DNA of 64,000 bases. Origin: a virus. The translations under genes and the position numbers were made by a program. Under the pieces are notes generated by a model. That model was not told the DNA's origin and did not search any database. It saw only the letters and a program-made list of their open reading frames with translations. This document shows positions 37,243 to 46,440 of this stretch, in pieces. Location of the stretch: IMG/VR virus record IMGVR_UViG_3300006874_000001, positions 1 through 64,000 of that record; one strand, written 5' to 3'. Every line of letters begins with the position of its first letter. Position 1 is the first letter of the stretch.

Positions 37243-38192
37243 CAATAAACAGAGTAGTATGTGTTGGTGTCGGTCATGACGTTATCTCTGTCTGGCAGTG
37301 TCGTGTCGGACCATATAATTGCTTCTGCAAGGTAGCCCTGATATTGAGCTGCACCATTATCAGACCTTCTCCCCAGAGCCATCTTGAGGCTTCCGTTGTT
37401 AATTGTTCCGCTAGTTGGGAATCCAATATCTGTGTCAGCAGTATCTCCATTGACATCAATATCCCCCTCGTAAGGAGATGCGGAGGCGTAGTTTGTAACT
37501 ATGTACTCCGTATTTGTTGATACTGTTGCGTTCGTATCGCTTCTGCCAAGTTGACCCCCACTGTATCTTGCTGAAATTCTGAGCTTCTGCGTTGCGCCAA
37601 GAATGCTGAGCTGTGTTACCTGTGTAGACGTAGAAGCAGACCACTGACTAAGTACTTGTTGACCAGTGGTTACAGTTCTAAACTCACCTAGATATGATAT
37701 CAAGAGGTGGTCTCCGTTGTTAGATACAAACGTGTCCTCTAGCCACCTAGCTGTAGAGCTGAAATAAAAGTCTAGAGCTGGGATAGAATTGGTCGTTGTT
37801 GTGATTACACTGCCAGACGCATTCACGATGTATGGTCTAGATGCGGCTGTCGTATTAACCATGTGGTTACCGTTTCCGCTTTGGTCCCACCACTGGCTCA
37901 CCCTGCCGTAGTTGCTGCCGCAGTGAGTTGTGAGCGCAGACGTATCTAAGTCGCCGTTAGAGTCAAAACCTATATCAGCTGTCGTACCAGACGAGTTCTC
38001 TACGGTGATAGCCGTAGTGGCTGTAGATGAAAGCTTTCTCAAGCTATAGGCTGCAACAGCACCCGCATGGGTATCAAGGAAGTAGTCTACTGGCACATCA
38101 ACGCCTGCGACCTTGGAGATGTTTGCGACAGCGACTCCGTCAACCTTGCTGATAGACGACCAAGAAACTCCAGATAGCTTATCTATGCTCAT
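37242..38192 (-). CDS. Lectin-like fibre protein (arabinofuranosidase-B/LamG-like fold)
   Basis: A 316-residue protein. After a short attachment region, residues from about 40 read [45 protein letters not shown] and SRPYIVN. These are the motifs of the concanavalin-like domain shared with fungal arabinofuranosidase B that phages use in fibres. Likely binds a host surface glycan; catalysis is not implied. It overlaps the collagen-like fibre gene by 4 bases. Confidence 0.65.
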   Translation of the reverse strand: MSIDKLSGVSWSSISKVDGVAVANISKVAGVDVPVDYFLDTHAGAVAAYSLRKLSSTATTAITVENSSGTTADIGFDSNGDLDTSALTTHCGSNYGRVSQWWDQSGNGNHMVNTTAASRPYIVNASGSVITTTTNSIPALDFYFSSTARWLEDTFVSNNGDHLLISYLGEFRTVTTGQQVLSQWSASTSTQVTQLSILGATQKLRISARYSGGQLGRSDTNATVSTNTEYIVTNYASASPYEGDIDVNGDTADTDIGFPTSGTINNGSLKMALGRRSDNGAAQYQGYLAEAIIWSDTTLPDRDNVMTDTNTYYSVY

Positions 38193-40213
38193 GCCACAAC
38201 AATCCAGTCAGACGATGGGTTGAAGTAAATCATGTTTGCCGAGGGCTTAACTACATACCCAACAATCCTAACAACATTTCCGCTCCCTGTAGGAGCTGTT
38301 GTCGTGACAGTTCCAGCAGTGGTGTTTAGATACACCTTGTCACCAATAGACGCTGACGTGAGCGTAGTAGAGACTCTCACCACCCCTCTTGCAAGGAGTT
38401 CGGCCCTATCCTCTGCGTCAGTCACCACCACGAGCATGCCAGAGCCACCAGCCTCTGTCGATGCATTGGCCGCTACAGAGGTAGCGCTACCCAAGTAATG
38501 AACCTCCCCAGCGTCGCCTGTAAGTGTGGAAGAGGAGTATACTGAGCCGAGTATCTCTGAGCCAACTGCGTAATTCCCAGCGATACTCAAAGCAGTCTTG
38601 GCACTACTGTTTATTCTATCTGCAGCTAGCTCACCCTCAACTGTTAGCTTTGTTCCATTCCACGTGAGGTTCGCATCACCCTCAATGGTGTCTGCATCTG
38701 TAAAGACTGCAAGCTGATCATTAGCTGGGGTCCCGCTAGTGTCTACAGTACCGACACTAGTCCAGCTCGTGGTACCACTACCGTTTGTTTGAAGAACCTG
38801 CCCAGAGCTACCGTCAGTAGCAGGGAGGTAGTAAGTAGTGTTTGACGTCAGGTTAGCAGGAGCCCTGAGGATTACGTAATTGCTCTCATCGACGTCATAG
38901 ATAGCCAGCTGAGCAGCAGTAGCTCCTTGAGGCCTAAACGATGTAACGCCAGTGAGCGTATCGGAGTTTCCGTCAAGGACATTCCCCCATGACAGAGTGC
39001 CAGCCCCATTTGTTGTTAAGGCTTGACCGTTTGTCCCATACCCGTCTGGAAGGGTGAACGTAATATCAGAAGTCACGCTGAGCGGAGCCGACAGAGCAAT
39101 AAAGTTGCTGCCTAGTACGTCAGTCTCATAGAGCTTGATCTTCCCAACGCCTAGACCTCCTGCACCGTCAAACTGAATGTCGTCTGACTTGAGGATGATG
39201 GCTCCTGTGCCGTCAGGGTCAATGGTGATGTCGCCGTTAGAAGCAGACGTAATCTTGTTTCCGTTGACGTCAAGGTCACCACCGAGCTGTGGCGTTGAGT
39301 CCAGATCAATTCCAAATGCTGTTGGTGTGGCTACGCCGCTAGCGTTACCAATCCAGATCTGATCCTGAGGTATGTTGGGGACGTCATTTGCCCTGCCAGC
39401 ACCCATAACAATTCCAGAGATCTTGTTTCCGCTTACATTGACCTTGATGATAATACCAAGGTTCTGTATGGCATTTGTTCCTGTTGGCTTAGTAGTCACC
39501 CATCCACCAGAAGCCCCAAGATATACGGTCTGACCTTCTGTATAGATAGAAGCGTCAGGGACGTCTACGTTGTTGATAAACCCAAGGGCGATACCCTGCC
39601 CCTCTCCCTCGTCAGCCAGATCCTGATCGAGCACGAAGTGTGCTGGGTAGTTCGTGGCGGCATCGGCAGCGATTACCTCAGCGAGATTGCCAACAGAGCC
39701 CGTGACGTGAACTGGAGTGCCCTTGTATAGGACACCTCCGCTTACATTCTTTACGTTCTCAGAGATAGTCTTTGGGTAGGCGAATGTAACGGTTCCTGCT
39801 CCATCAGTAGTAAGGACTTGACCATCATCTCCGTCAGTAGCTGGTAGCGTATATGCGCTCCACTTTGTGTCGTAGTCAGTGGCGCTATTCTTCTGAAGAA
39901 ACTGGTTTTCAGAACCACCAGCAATTACGCCTTCACCAGCGGGACCTGTAGCGCCAGTCTCTCCCTGGATGCCTTGGATGCCCTGCTCTCCCTGTATACC
40001 TTGTTCCCCCTGAGGTCCAGTAGCACCCGTAGCACCCGTAGCGCCAGCTTCACCTGTGTCTCCTTTAGGACCTTTGCTGCTAACAGAGATCTCTGACGAA
40101 GCAGGCGATGTTACAGATACAGAGGATGTGGATGTAGTGAAGGAGGTTTTCGTACCTCCCGACACACTAACACTTACAGAGGTGCCGCTTGTTGTGGTGA
40201 CTGATACTGACAT
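38189..40213 (-). CDS. Collagen-like head/tail fibre protein
   Basis: A 674-residue protein. The first 46 residues are Ser/Thr/Val-rich. Residues 48-95 are Gly-X-Y triplets ([16 protein letters not shown], then [10 protein letters not shown]), predicting a trimeric collagen-like stalk. The rest is beta-rich with repeated strand patterns ([45 protein letters not shown]). The C-terminus ([14 protein letters not shown]) is a compact beta domain. Surface fibre on the capsid or tail. The position next to the portal gene favours a head fibre, but this is not certain. Confidence 0.75.
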   Translation of the reverse strand: MSVSVTTTSGTSVSVSVSGGTKTSFTTSTSSVSVTSPASSEISVSSKGPKGDTGEAGATGATGATGPQGEQGIQGEQGIQGIQGETGATGPAGEGVIAGGSENQFLQKNSATDYDTKWSAYTLPATDGDDGQVLTTDGAGTVTFAYPKTISENVKNVSGGVLYKGTPVHVTGSVGNLAEVIAADAATNYPAHFVLDQDLADEGEGQGIALGFINNVDVPDASIYTEGQTVYLGASGGWVTTKPTGTNAIQNLGIIIKVNVSGNKISGIVMGAGRANDVPNIPQDQIWIGNASGVATPTAFGIDLDSTPQLGGDLDVNGNKITSASNGDITIDPDGTGAIILKSDDIQFDGAGGLGVGKIKLYETDVLGSNFIALSAPLSVTSDITFTLPDGYGTNGQALTTNGAGTLSWGNVLDGNSDTLTGVTSFRPQGATAAQLAIYDVDESNYVILRAPANLTSNTTYYLPATDGSSGQVLQTNGSGTTSWTSVGTVDTSGTPANDQLAVFTDADTIEGDANLTWNGTKLTVEGELAADRINSSAKTALSIAGNYAVGSEILGSVYSSSTLTGDAGEVHYLGSATSVAANASTEAGGSGMLVVVTDAEDRAELLARGVVRVSTTLTSASIGDKVYLNTTAGTVTTTAPTGSGNVVRIVGYVVKPSANMIYFNPSSDWIVVA
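39929..40072 (-). repeat. Collagen-like Gly-X-Y coding repeat
   Basis: About 16 consecutive Gly-X-Y triplets (residues 48-95), including repeated GIQGEQ and GATGAT units. Confidence 0.85.
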
Positions 40214-40638
40214 TATACTTGCTCACGGATGTTTGTGTTCAAGTTGAAGGATCCTCTAAGGAACGTCGTGTAAGTATCGATCCCTGTTGTGCTTGGGATT
40301 CTGTATTGAATTTCGTAATTGTAAACGCCAGACTTAATTCTACTCATCACCTGTGAAGAGGCGTTAAAAGTAGCATTGCCGCTGTCGTCAATGACAGTGT
40401 CCTCGAATGTGTTCTCAGATCCGCTTACGTTCGGCGTAGACAAAACGATGCGCTGTGGAGTAGACCCTCTAGCAGGCGTAGCTTGCTTGACAATAAAAAA
40501 GAACTCATAATTCAAGGTGTCTAGCGTGATCGCAGTACCTGCAGAGTCCTTCAATGTAACTGTAAGTGAGAAGCTGTCACCGCGTCTGGCAGTGATGTTT
40601 AGAGCCTCGCTAACATCAAGATTTACGTTACTGGCCAT
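40213..40638 (-). CDS. Fibre-attachment/upper-stalk-type protein
   Basis: A 141-residue protein (begins [15 protein letters not shown]) with [20 protein letters not shown] and a C-terminal beta strand ending [10 protein letters not shown]. This resembles the beta-sandwich proteins that precede fibre genes in phages. It overlaps the portal 3' end by 11 bases and the fibre start by one base. Probably attaches the fibre to the head or collar. Confidence 0.5.
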   Translation of the reverse strand: MASNVNLDVSEALNITARRGDSFSLTVTLKDSAGTAITLDTLNYEFFFIVKQATPARGSTPQRIVLSTPNVSGSENTFEDTVIDDSGNATFNASSQVMSRIKSGVYNYEIQYRIPSTTGIDTYTTFLRGSFNLNTNIREQV

Positions 40639-43102
40639 TATTCAGCATTTGATTGAAGATTCCACTCATGATATCACCTGTTTCTTCCTTGGCAGGAACC
40701 TCTTGAAGCTCACCTCTCATTCCATCTCTTTGCGAGATGAGTTTGCTTTGTTCCACGGCTTGCTTCTTTACTCTTTCGTCTTTTCTATCGTCTTTCTCTT
40801 TTTCGACATCAAGCTTTGACTGCTTGTCGCTGTCTAGCTTTTGAATCATCGCGTTAGCTCTGATCATCTCAATCTCTCTGTTAAACTCGTGCTGCATTTG
40901 AGCCATCTTCATGTCTAGCTCTGCCTTGAGCTGAACCTTCTGAAGTTCTCCTTGAGCAAGAGCTTGAATTTCTTGCATCTTTGCTTCAGCCTTGGCGGCT
41001 TCTGCTTGCTGAGCAGCTTGCCCTTGAGCTTGAATCTCCTGCATTTTAGACTCTTGCAGCTTTTTCATACGCTTCTTTCTTCGAAGCACAAGAAGTCTTT
41101 CTGCCTGGTTGATGTCTTTCATATCTCGAATAGCCAAGGCGTCTTCAAGATCGATCTCCTTCTGAGCCAGGGATGCCTGGATATTCTGCTCTAGAAACGC
41201 CTTTTCAGTCTCCTCCATTTCCTTCACTACCTGAACACCGAAGTTGTACATCGGAAGGTCTCCAAAGGAAGACAGAACCCTCATGTTTTCTTTTCCAATC
41301 GCATTCTCATAGGTTGAGAAGATGACTGACTCTGAAGGTAGGATTTGAAGGCATTTCACGACATCTTCGCATACCTTTTTGTAAAGGATCATCGCGGCGT
41401 TTGTGATGTCGTAAATGGCGTTGTTTCCAGCGTTGATTGCTTGCTCCTGAACCCCCACCAAGGCATCCCCTTTTGGTGATGACGCATCCATGGCTTCATT
41501 GATACCAGTTGTATCTCTGATCATGGTTAGGTAGTGATTGTAGAGTCGAATTAGCTCATTGATATTCCTGATGCTATTGCCAATCTCTCTGACAGGAGGG
41601 TTTTGGAATCCTCCCTCTGGATTCTTGCTTCTGTAGTAGAAGACACCAGTCTGCTCGTAGATATCATGAAGGTCGAGAGGCTGAAGCTCTCCGCCTTTTC
41701 CTAGCTGTACGTTCTCCAGACCTTCAATGTCGATGATTAGTCCGTCTGGCTTTGCTTTAGCTACGGCTTGCTGAATCTTCAAGTGCGTGAGCTGAAGCAT
41801 GTCTGCAAACCCGATGCAGCTGTCAACCATAGACTTAGGCATCATGTCTTGCAAGTTGGTTGCAATGACAGAGTACGAGGTTCTAGCTTTGGTGAGGTCG
41901 TGGACGTTCTTTGGAACGTTCATAGCCCTTCCGTACCCAAACAGGTAGTCTTTGGTTCCAAGGACGTAAGAACCCTTGTAAACCGTCTTCATCTCCATCT
42001 TGTGAGGCTTTCTAGCGTACACAGAGTTTTCTTTCTCCTTGTAAGAGAAACCCTTGTAGTAGAAACCAGAACCACCGAATCGGTTCTCTTTCTCCTCAAA
42101 GTAGATTGTGTCTGTAGCGATAAACTCAAAGTCCAACACGTCTACCAGGTACTCATCATACCCGAAATGGGTTCTCCCTGTGATCGTGTTGTACGTAGAC
42201 TTGCCGTATTCAGCTGAGTTGTTACCGTGCTTGTTTTGGTACTGCTTTGCGATCTTAGCGTACTGCTCTTCAGTAAGCTCGTCTCCCGCCAGTCTCTTCA
42301 GCTCGTTAATAGGGATTGTCTTGACATGACCGCCATAGATCAGGTCTTCAAAGTTTGGGTCTTCGGTTCTGCTGTGTACAAACTTCTTTGGATCGACGTA
42401 GTTGATGCTAATCCCGTAGTTTGGGTCGTTGTATCTCTGAACAACGGCAATCCCAAGAGTAGCGAGGTCGTTAACGCATCTTCTGAACGTGTTATCGTTG
42501 AAGTTGCTCCAGGACAGCGTCATGTTTGTCGCAATCTGTGCTGCGATCTCAGCGTCTGTCTTGATGTTCGTGTCCAGCAGGATCTCCGCCTCTTCAAGAG
42601 TCTCAGGAAGTGCCTCAGGGTCCTGATCAAGCACAACCCCAGTCTTTTGCTTCAGAGTAGCAAGCTTTTCTCTAGCTTGAACCTGCATCTTGACCTTGTT
42701 CTTTTCCTTGTTCTTCTGAGAAGAAGAAAGAGGGTCAATGGCCTCAAGATTTGGGTAGGGGTTCCTTGAAAGGATCTTGTTGACTACAATGCGAACAAAC
42801 TTCGGCAAAATAGGTACAGGCGTGTAGTCGATGTTCATCAAGCTGCCGTCACCTGCGTTTGGATCCATGGTGTTGAGCAGACGCTTGTAGATGTTCGTGT
42901 CCTGGATGCCGTTGGCATACATCCTGCACCTGTCAAATACTCTTTGCCTCTCGCCGTGCAGAGAGTTGCTTTCTTGCATCTTCCCCCACTGCTTTTCGAT
43001 GGCTTTTGCGTACTTGAGCCCGTACTCCTTCCCCTCCTTTACTTCGGTGGGTGCCAATGGGTCAGGGAATCCTCCCTTGATGTCCTTCTCTGCCTTATAC
43101 AT
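40628..43102 (-). CDS. Portal protein (crAss-like type)
   Basis: About 824 residues. The N-terminal part reads AGDGSLMNIDYTPVPILPKFV, IVVNKILSRNPYP and AIDPLS, the pattern of crAss-like portals. The centre has IRNINELIRLYNHYLTMIRD and GINEAMDASSPKGDALVG, as in other large portals. The last 170 residues are a Gln/Lys/Ala-rich coiled coil (QAAQQAEAAKAEAKMQEI). The start is set at MYKAEKD (43102), 6 bases after a TATATTTG box; the frame upstream has only non-standard starts. It lies next to the terminase. Forms the dodecameric DNA entry ring. Confidence 0.8.
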   Translation of the reverse strand: MYKAEKDIKGGFPDPLAPTEVKEGKEYGLKYAKAIEKQWGKMQESNSLHGERQRVFDRCRMYANGIQDTNIYKRLLNTMDPNAGDGSLMNIDYTPVPILPKFVRIVVNKILSRNPYPNLEAIDPLSSSQKNKEKNKVKMQVQAREKLATLKQKTGVVLDQDPEALPETLEEAEILLDTNIKTDAEIAAQIATNMTLSWSNFNDNTFRRCVNDLATLGIAVVQRYNDPNYGISINYVDPKKFVHSRTEDPNFEDLIYGGHVKTIPINELKRLAGDELTEEQYAKIAKQYQNKHGNNSAEYGKSTYNTITGRTHFGYDEYLVDVLDFEFIATDTIYFEEKENRFGGSGFYYKGFSYKEKENSVYARKPHKMEMKTVYKGSYVLGTKDYLFGYGRAMNVPKNVHDLTKARTSYSVIATNLQDMMPKSMVDSCIGFADMLQLTHLKIQQAVAKAKPDGLIIDIEGLENVQLGKGGELQPLDLHDIYEQTGVFYYRSKNPEGGFQNPPVREIGNSIRNINELIRLYNHYLTMIRDTTGINEAMDASSPKGDALVGVQEQAINAGNNAIYDITNAAMILYKKVCEDVVKCLQILPSESVIFSTYENAIGKENMRVLSSFGDLPMYNFGVQVVKEMEETEKAFLEQNIQASLAQKEIDLEDALAIRDMKDINQAERLLVLRRKKRMKKLQESKMQEIQAQGQAAQQAEAAKAEAKMQEIQALAQGELQKVQLKAELDMKMAQMQHEFNREIEMIRANAMIQKLDSDKQSKLDVEKEKDDRKDERVKKQAVEQSKLISQRDGMRGELQEVPAKEETGDIMSGIFNQMLNNGQ

Positions 43103-43108
43103 TTGCTG

Positions 43109-43116
43109 CAAATATA
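43109..43116 (-). promoter_or_regulatory. Late TATATTTG box (portal)
   Basis: TATATTTG between the terminase stop and the portal ATG at 43102; 6 bases separate the box from ATG. Confidence 0.5.
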
Positions 43117-43120
43117 GCAA

Positions 43121-45229
43121 TTAACCAATTACTCTGTATCGCCTTAGGAATTTCTTCGTGCCGAAGTCAGCTGTCTTCTTTGGCTTTGCCTTTTGAGCGG
43201 CCAGAAGAGCCATCCCAGAGCTTATGGTAAGGTCAAACTTTGTTCTTTTGTCAATCTTAAATCCAATCCAGTCTTCTAGCGTTTTGTTGAAGTACATCTT
43301 CCCCATCAGTCCCGAGTCATAATTTACCCCAACGTGGTCATGAATATACGTCTCAATGGCTTGAGCGTGAGCTTGGATCACATCCTGAGAGTTCGAAGGT
43401 ATTCCCTTGGTCTTGCTTTTCATGCTAGAAGCAGAGCTAAGGTGCTCTGGTCTATCCATTAGGTAGCCATCGTAACCTCTTGATTCAAAGTATCTTGCGA
43501 TACCGTACTTATTGTTTTCAATTAAGATAGGGTACCCGTAAAAGAAGGCGCACATCAACACGTCTTCGTAGAAGATCTTAGCTAGGTCTGGCCTCGATGC
43601 GTACTCCACCACAAACATGTTTGACGGGTGCTGCATATGGAACTTATTGAACATGTGCAAGGCGCCTTTCGACCCTCTTCCGTCAACAGTGGCGTCAAGG
43701 TCGTAGGAGTCAACGCCTCCACAACCCCAGTCGTGAGGCGCTACCTTTTTGCCCCTGTCATATTTCAACACATTCCTGTATTCTGCAGGAGGCATCCAGG
43801 CTACCTTGAACCTTCCATTAGGCGTTGGACTGAAGATGACTTCTTTGTCTTTCTCCTTCCAGACGAAGTTGCCTGTAACTACTGGATTGGGGAATAAGTC
43901 GTCGTTGTGCTCGATCTGCTCATAGATCTTTCCGATGTTGAACAGGCTCCCCTCAATGCTGTCTCTGAATGCCTCGTCTTCGGTAAAGGGGAACTGACGA
44001 ACAACCTCATTCAGCTCTGACGGGTCGTCTTTGAGCGCTTTTCTTTCGTTTTTGAGGTACGTCTTCGCCCCAATAGTAACCAGCTCGCCATCAAGACCAT
44101 CCACAGGGCTATCAGGATCTTCCACGATTGGATTTCCATACTTGTCAAAAAATCCTTCGAGTGACTCGTATGCAGGCATGAATAGGCGATATAGTCCAGT
44201 GCGTGTTCTACCATTTTCATTCCTCATCTTCGGATCGGAGTCCTTCCACAACTCCTTGTACTCTTGACCACCTTTGTCCATCGGGTTGACGGTGCTTCCT
44301 ACCAGAGCTTTTCCGACGATTTTTCGCCCGACGATCAAACACGTCCGTTGAATCCTCCAGGCGTCTCTTATGTCTGTAGGTTTTTCCCATTTTCCTGCCT
44401 CATCAAGGTACATGATGTGAAGTTTCTCACCATCGTACGCGTTGTTTGTTGTGTTTTTCCAGTTGATAACAGTATTCAAAGCCTCACCCTTCTGTGAAGT
44501 CTTGTTCTTCTTTGTGATTCGCTTTGATGGCTCTCTGAACGCAAGCTCCATACGAGGGTTGGTAGTACCATCCTGGATAGGCTTGAAGAAGAAAGGGTAG
44601 CTTCTGAACATGAACACCACCTTCTTCATGAAGATGTTCTCTTGAGCGTCTTTACCAGTCTTTGATTGTATCCCTAGAAGTTTGTCTTTGACCTGCGTAG
44701 CCTCGTCAACAAGTACAGAGGAACAGATATTAGTATAGCCAGAACGGCGACACTTAGTATAAAGCTGACCGATACAACGGGGATCAGCTTCGCACGCAGC
44801 CATGTGGATAAAGATTTCACGTTGGAACGCAAGATAGTCAGGATTCCCTACATCCATCCTGCTCCACTGTAGCATCATGTAGTGCCTGCCCGTAATATAT
44901 GTAGCGACACCATTGTTGAAAAACCAAAAGCCTTCACGCCTACGGCGAAACTCCTCTTCGATATACGGAGAAAACTTTTGTCTAAACTCCCTTGGCATCT
45001 CCCCCCACTCATCCATAGACTTAATCCTAGACAACTCCTCTGGCATAGGAATCCTCTGCCACATCTGCATGTCGTCTGGACGTCCATATCCGTGAATTTC
45101 CTCTTTGGGAGGCTGAGAGGGAAGTGCAATGAATAGCCCACCGAGTTCAAGAATCTCACCTTGCGTACCCTTGGGGCAAATTGAGACAACAAGCTCATCA
45201 TAGCCCTCTATGTTCAGCAGAGTAGACAT
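43121..45229 (-). CDS. terL: Terminase large subunit
   Basis: Packaging motor of 702 residues. The ATPase has a variant Walker A CRRSGYT at 160-166 and a Walker B IMYLDEAGKW (D276, E277). The nuclease half contains WGCGGVDSYDLDATVDGRG (first acidic cluster), FVVEYASRP, and IGFKIDKRTKFDLTISSGM near the end. Length and motifs match terminases of crAss-like and related Bacteroidota phages. It overlaps the zinc-ribbon gene by one base and precedes the portal gene. Confidence 0.88.
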   Translation of the reverse strand: MSTLLNIEGYDELVVSICPKGTQGEILELGGLFIALPSQPPKEEIHGYGRPDDMQMWQRIPMPEELSRIKSMDEWGEMPREFRQKFSPYIEEEFRRRREGFWFFNNGVATYITGRHYMMLQWSRMDVGNPDYLAFQREIFIHMAACEADPRCIGQLYTKCRRSGYTNICSSVLVDEATQVKDKLLGIQSKTGKDAQENIFMKKVVFMFRSYPFFFKPIQDGTTNPRMELAFREPSKRITKKNKTSQKGEALNTVINWKNTTNNAYDGEKLHIMYLDEAGKWEKPTDIRDAWRIQRTCLIVGRKIVGKALVGSTVNPMDKGGQEYKELWKDSDPKMRNENGRTRTGLYRLFMPAYESLEGFFDKYGNPIVEDPDSPVDGLDGELVTIGAKTYLKNERKALKDDPSELNEVVRQFPFTEDEAFRDSIEGSLFNIGKIYEQIEHNDDLFPNPVVTGNFVWKEKDKEVIFSPTPNGRFKVAWMPPAEYRNVLKYDRGKKVAPHDWGCGGVDSYDLDATVDGRGSKGALHMFNKFHMQHPSNMFVVEYASRPDLAKIFYEDVLMCAFFYGYPILIENNKYGIARYFESRGYDGYLMDRPEHLSSASSMKSKTKGIPSNSQDVIQAHAQAIETYIHDHVGVNYDSGLMGKMYFNKTLEDWIGFKIDKRTKFDLTISSGMALLAAQKAKPKKTADFGTKKFLRRYRVIG

Positions 45230-45411
45230 CAGAACACCTGACCATACCGATTGCTTCTAAAGCTAGGGGCTCCAGATTTTGGGTTTGAAAGCTCCATATA
45301 CTCACCGCACTTGTCGCAAGTGATCTCGTGACGAGCCTTATCGTTTACGAACTTGATCTTTACTCCTGAGGCTTCTTTTTCCTCACCGCATTCGCATTTG
45401 TACTTAGCCAT
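45229..45411 (-). CDS. Small zinc-ribbon protein
   Basis: 60 residues with two CxC/CxxC knuckles (KCECGEE and CDKCGEY), a classic zinc ribbon. It lies directly upstream of terL with a one-base overlap, so it may assist packaging, in the place of a small terminase subunit; no helix-turn-helix is visible. The start at 45411 lies between the tRNA and terL. Confidence 0.65.
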   Translation of the reverse strand: MAKYKCECGEEKEASGVKIKFVNDKARHEITCDKCGEYMELSNPKSGAPSFRSNRYGQVF

Positions 45412-45423
45412 GTCAATTCAATT

Positions 45424-45500
45424 TGGTACGCCTGACAGGATTCGAACCTGTGACCGTCTGCTTAGAAGGCAGATGCTCTATCCGACTGAGCTACAGGCGC
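45424..45500 (-). tRNA. tRNA-Arg (anticodon TCT), CCA encoded
   Basis: Complete cloverleaf on the minus strand: acceptor GCGCCTG/CAGGCGT (one G-U), D arm with AGTCGGATAG loop, anticodon stem TCTGC/GCAGA with loop CTTCTAA (anticodon TCT, reads AGA), T arm ACAGG-TTCGAAT-CCTGT, discriminator A and encoded CCA (45424-45426). The -7 box at 45506 sits 5 bases before its first base. Confidence 0.95.
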
Positions 45501-45505
45501 ATAGT

Positions 45506-45513
45506 CAAATTTA
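45506..45513 (-). promoter_or_regulatory. -7 box for tRNA-Arg
   Basis: TAAATTTG (TAnnTTTG) ends 5 bases before the tRNA 5' end, inside the end of the upstream CDS. If transcription starts at the tRNA 5' end, this calibrates the distance from box to start. Confidence 0.45.
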
Positions 45514-46440
45514 CCTAATAAGAGTCACAAACCCTTGAATAGAAACAACTTTTGTTGATCTGAAGGTTTTTCCTTTGATGGTCCAGGTGTAAACTCCGTC
45601 TGAAACGTAAGATAATCCACCCTCGCCAAACCACTTATCTGAAGGGTCTTCGCTCCACCAAACAACCTGACCCCATCTGTTGTAAACCTTACACTCCCAC
45701 TCTAGCCAGCAGCTAGAAAGCGTAATGGGTCTCCAATAGTCGTTGATGTTGTCACCGTCTGGCGTAAAGACGTTTGGAACGTGGATGCATGGGTCTTCAC
45801 ACGGGTCTCCCACTGGTCGTACAGGCCTGGTTGGTCTTACTGGGTCCACTGTGGTCGTGGTGTCTCCGTCTACTGGTTCTGGATCAACAGGGACAGGAGG
45901 TGGAGGGGGGTCGCAACCGCCGTCTAGTGAGAACTCCAACCAGTTGTTTGCAATGTCATCGTCTGGGTACGGGAATCCCCCAATACCAGGTTCCCCGAAA
46001 ATGTCGTCGCTGTCATTGATCTGACTAACAGTTAGGATAACGCACTCCTCGAAGAAAGACCCCTCTTCCAGAGCCTCATTCCAGCACTGTAGTGTTCCGC
46101 TTCCAGCCAAAGAAGTGTCATCTAGTATATTGAAAAGCACAGTGTCTCCAGCCTGAAGGATGTTGTCGCTACCCTCTCCAATGTCAAATCCTGGGAAGTC
46201 CAATGGGTACAGCAGGAGCATAAATTCGTCATCGCCAAAACAAGGCCATGGAGTGATCTCTAGCGGCGGGTTGAACCCTAGAGCGAGAATAAACTCACCA
46301 ATGCTGTCTGCCTCTGTGCCACACTGTCCTCCGTTCACTGTGATCAATAGGTCTGTAGAGATAGGGTCAAAACCCAGGATCTCAATGTCACACTGACCAT
46401 ACGAAATCAGAGGGATGAAGAACAGAAGCAGCTTTTTCAT
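45511..46440 (-). CDS. Secreted protein with T9SS type B (gliding-motility C-terminal) sorting domain
   Basis: A 309-residue protein with a Sec signal peptide (MKKLLLFFIPLISYGQC) and an acidic, mostly beta central part. A Pro/Val/Thr linker with PPPPPVPVDPEPVDGD follows. The C-terminal domain reads VPNVFTPDGDNINDYW, CKVYNRWGQVVWWSE, DGVYTWTIKGK and ends GFVTLIR. That is the CHU_C / gliding-motility-associated sorting domain, read by the Bacteroidota type IX secretion system to export and anchor proteins at the cell surface. Its start overlaps the stop of the metalloprotease gene (ATGA), so the two are co-translated. Function unknown: it could alter the host surface or act as an exported adhesin. 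Confidence 0.8.
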   Translation of the reverse strand: MKKLLLFFIPLISYGQCDIEILGFDPISTDLLITVNGGQCGTEADSIGEFILALGFNPPLEITPWPCFGDDEFMLLLYPLDFPGFDIGEGSDNILQAGDTVLFNILDDTSLAGSGTLQCWNEALEEGSFFEECVILTVSQINDSDDIFGEPGIGGFPYPDDDIANNWLEFSLDGGCDPPPPPVPVDPEPVDGDTTTTVDPVRPTRPVRPVGDPCEDPCIHVPNVFTPDGDNINDYWRPITLSSCWLEWECKVYNRWGQVVWWSEDPSDKWFGEGGLSYVSDGVYTWTIKGKTFRSTKVVSIQGFVTLIR

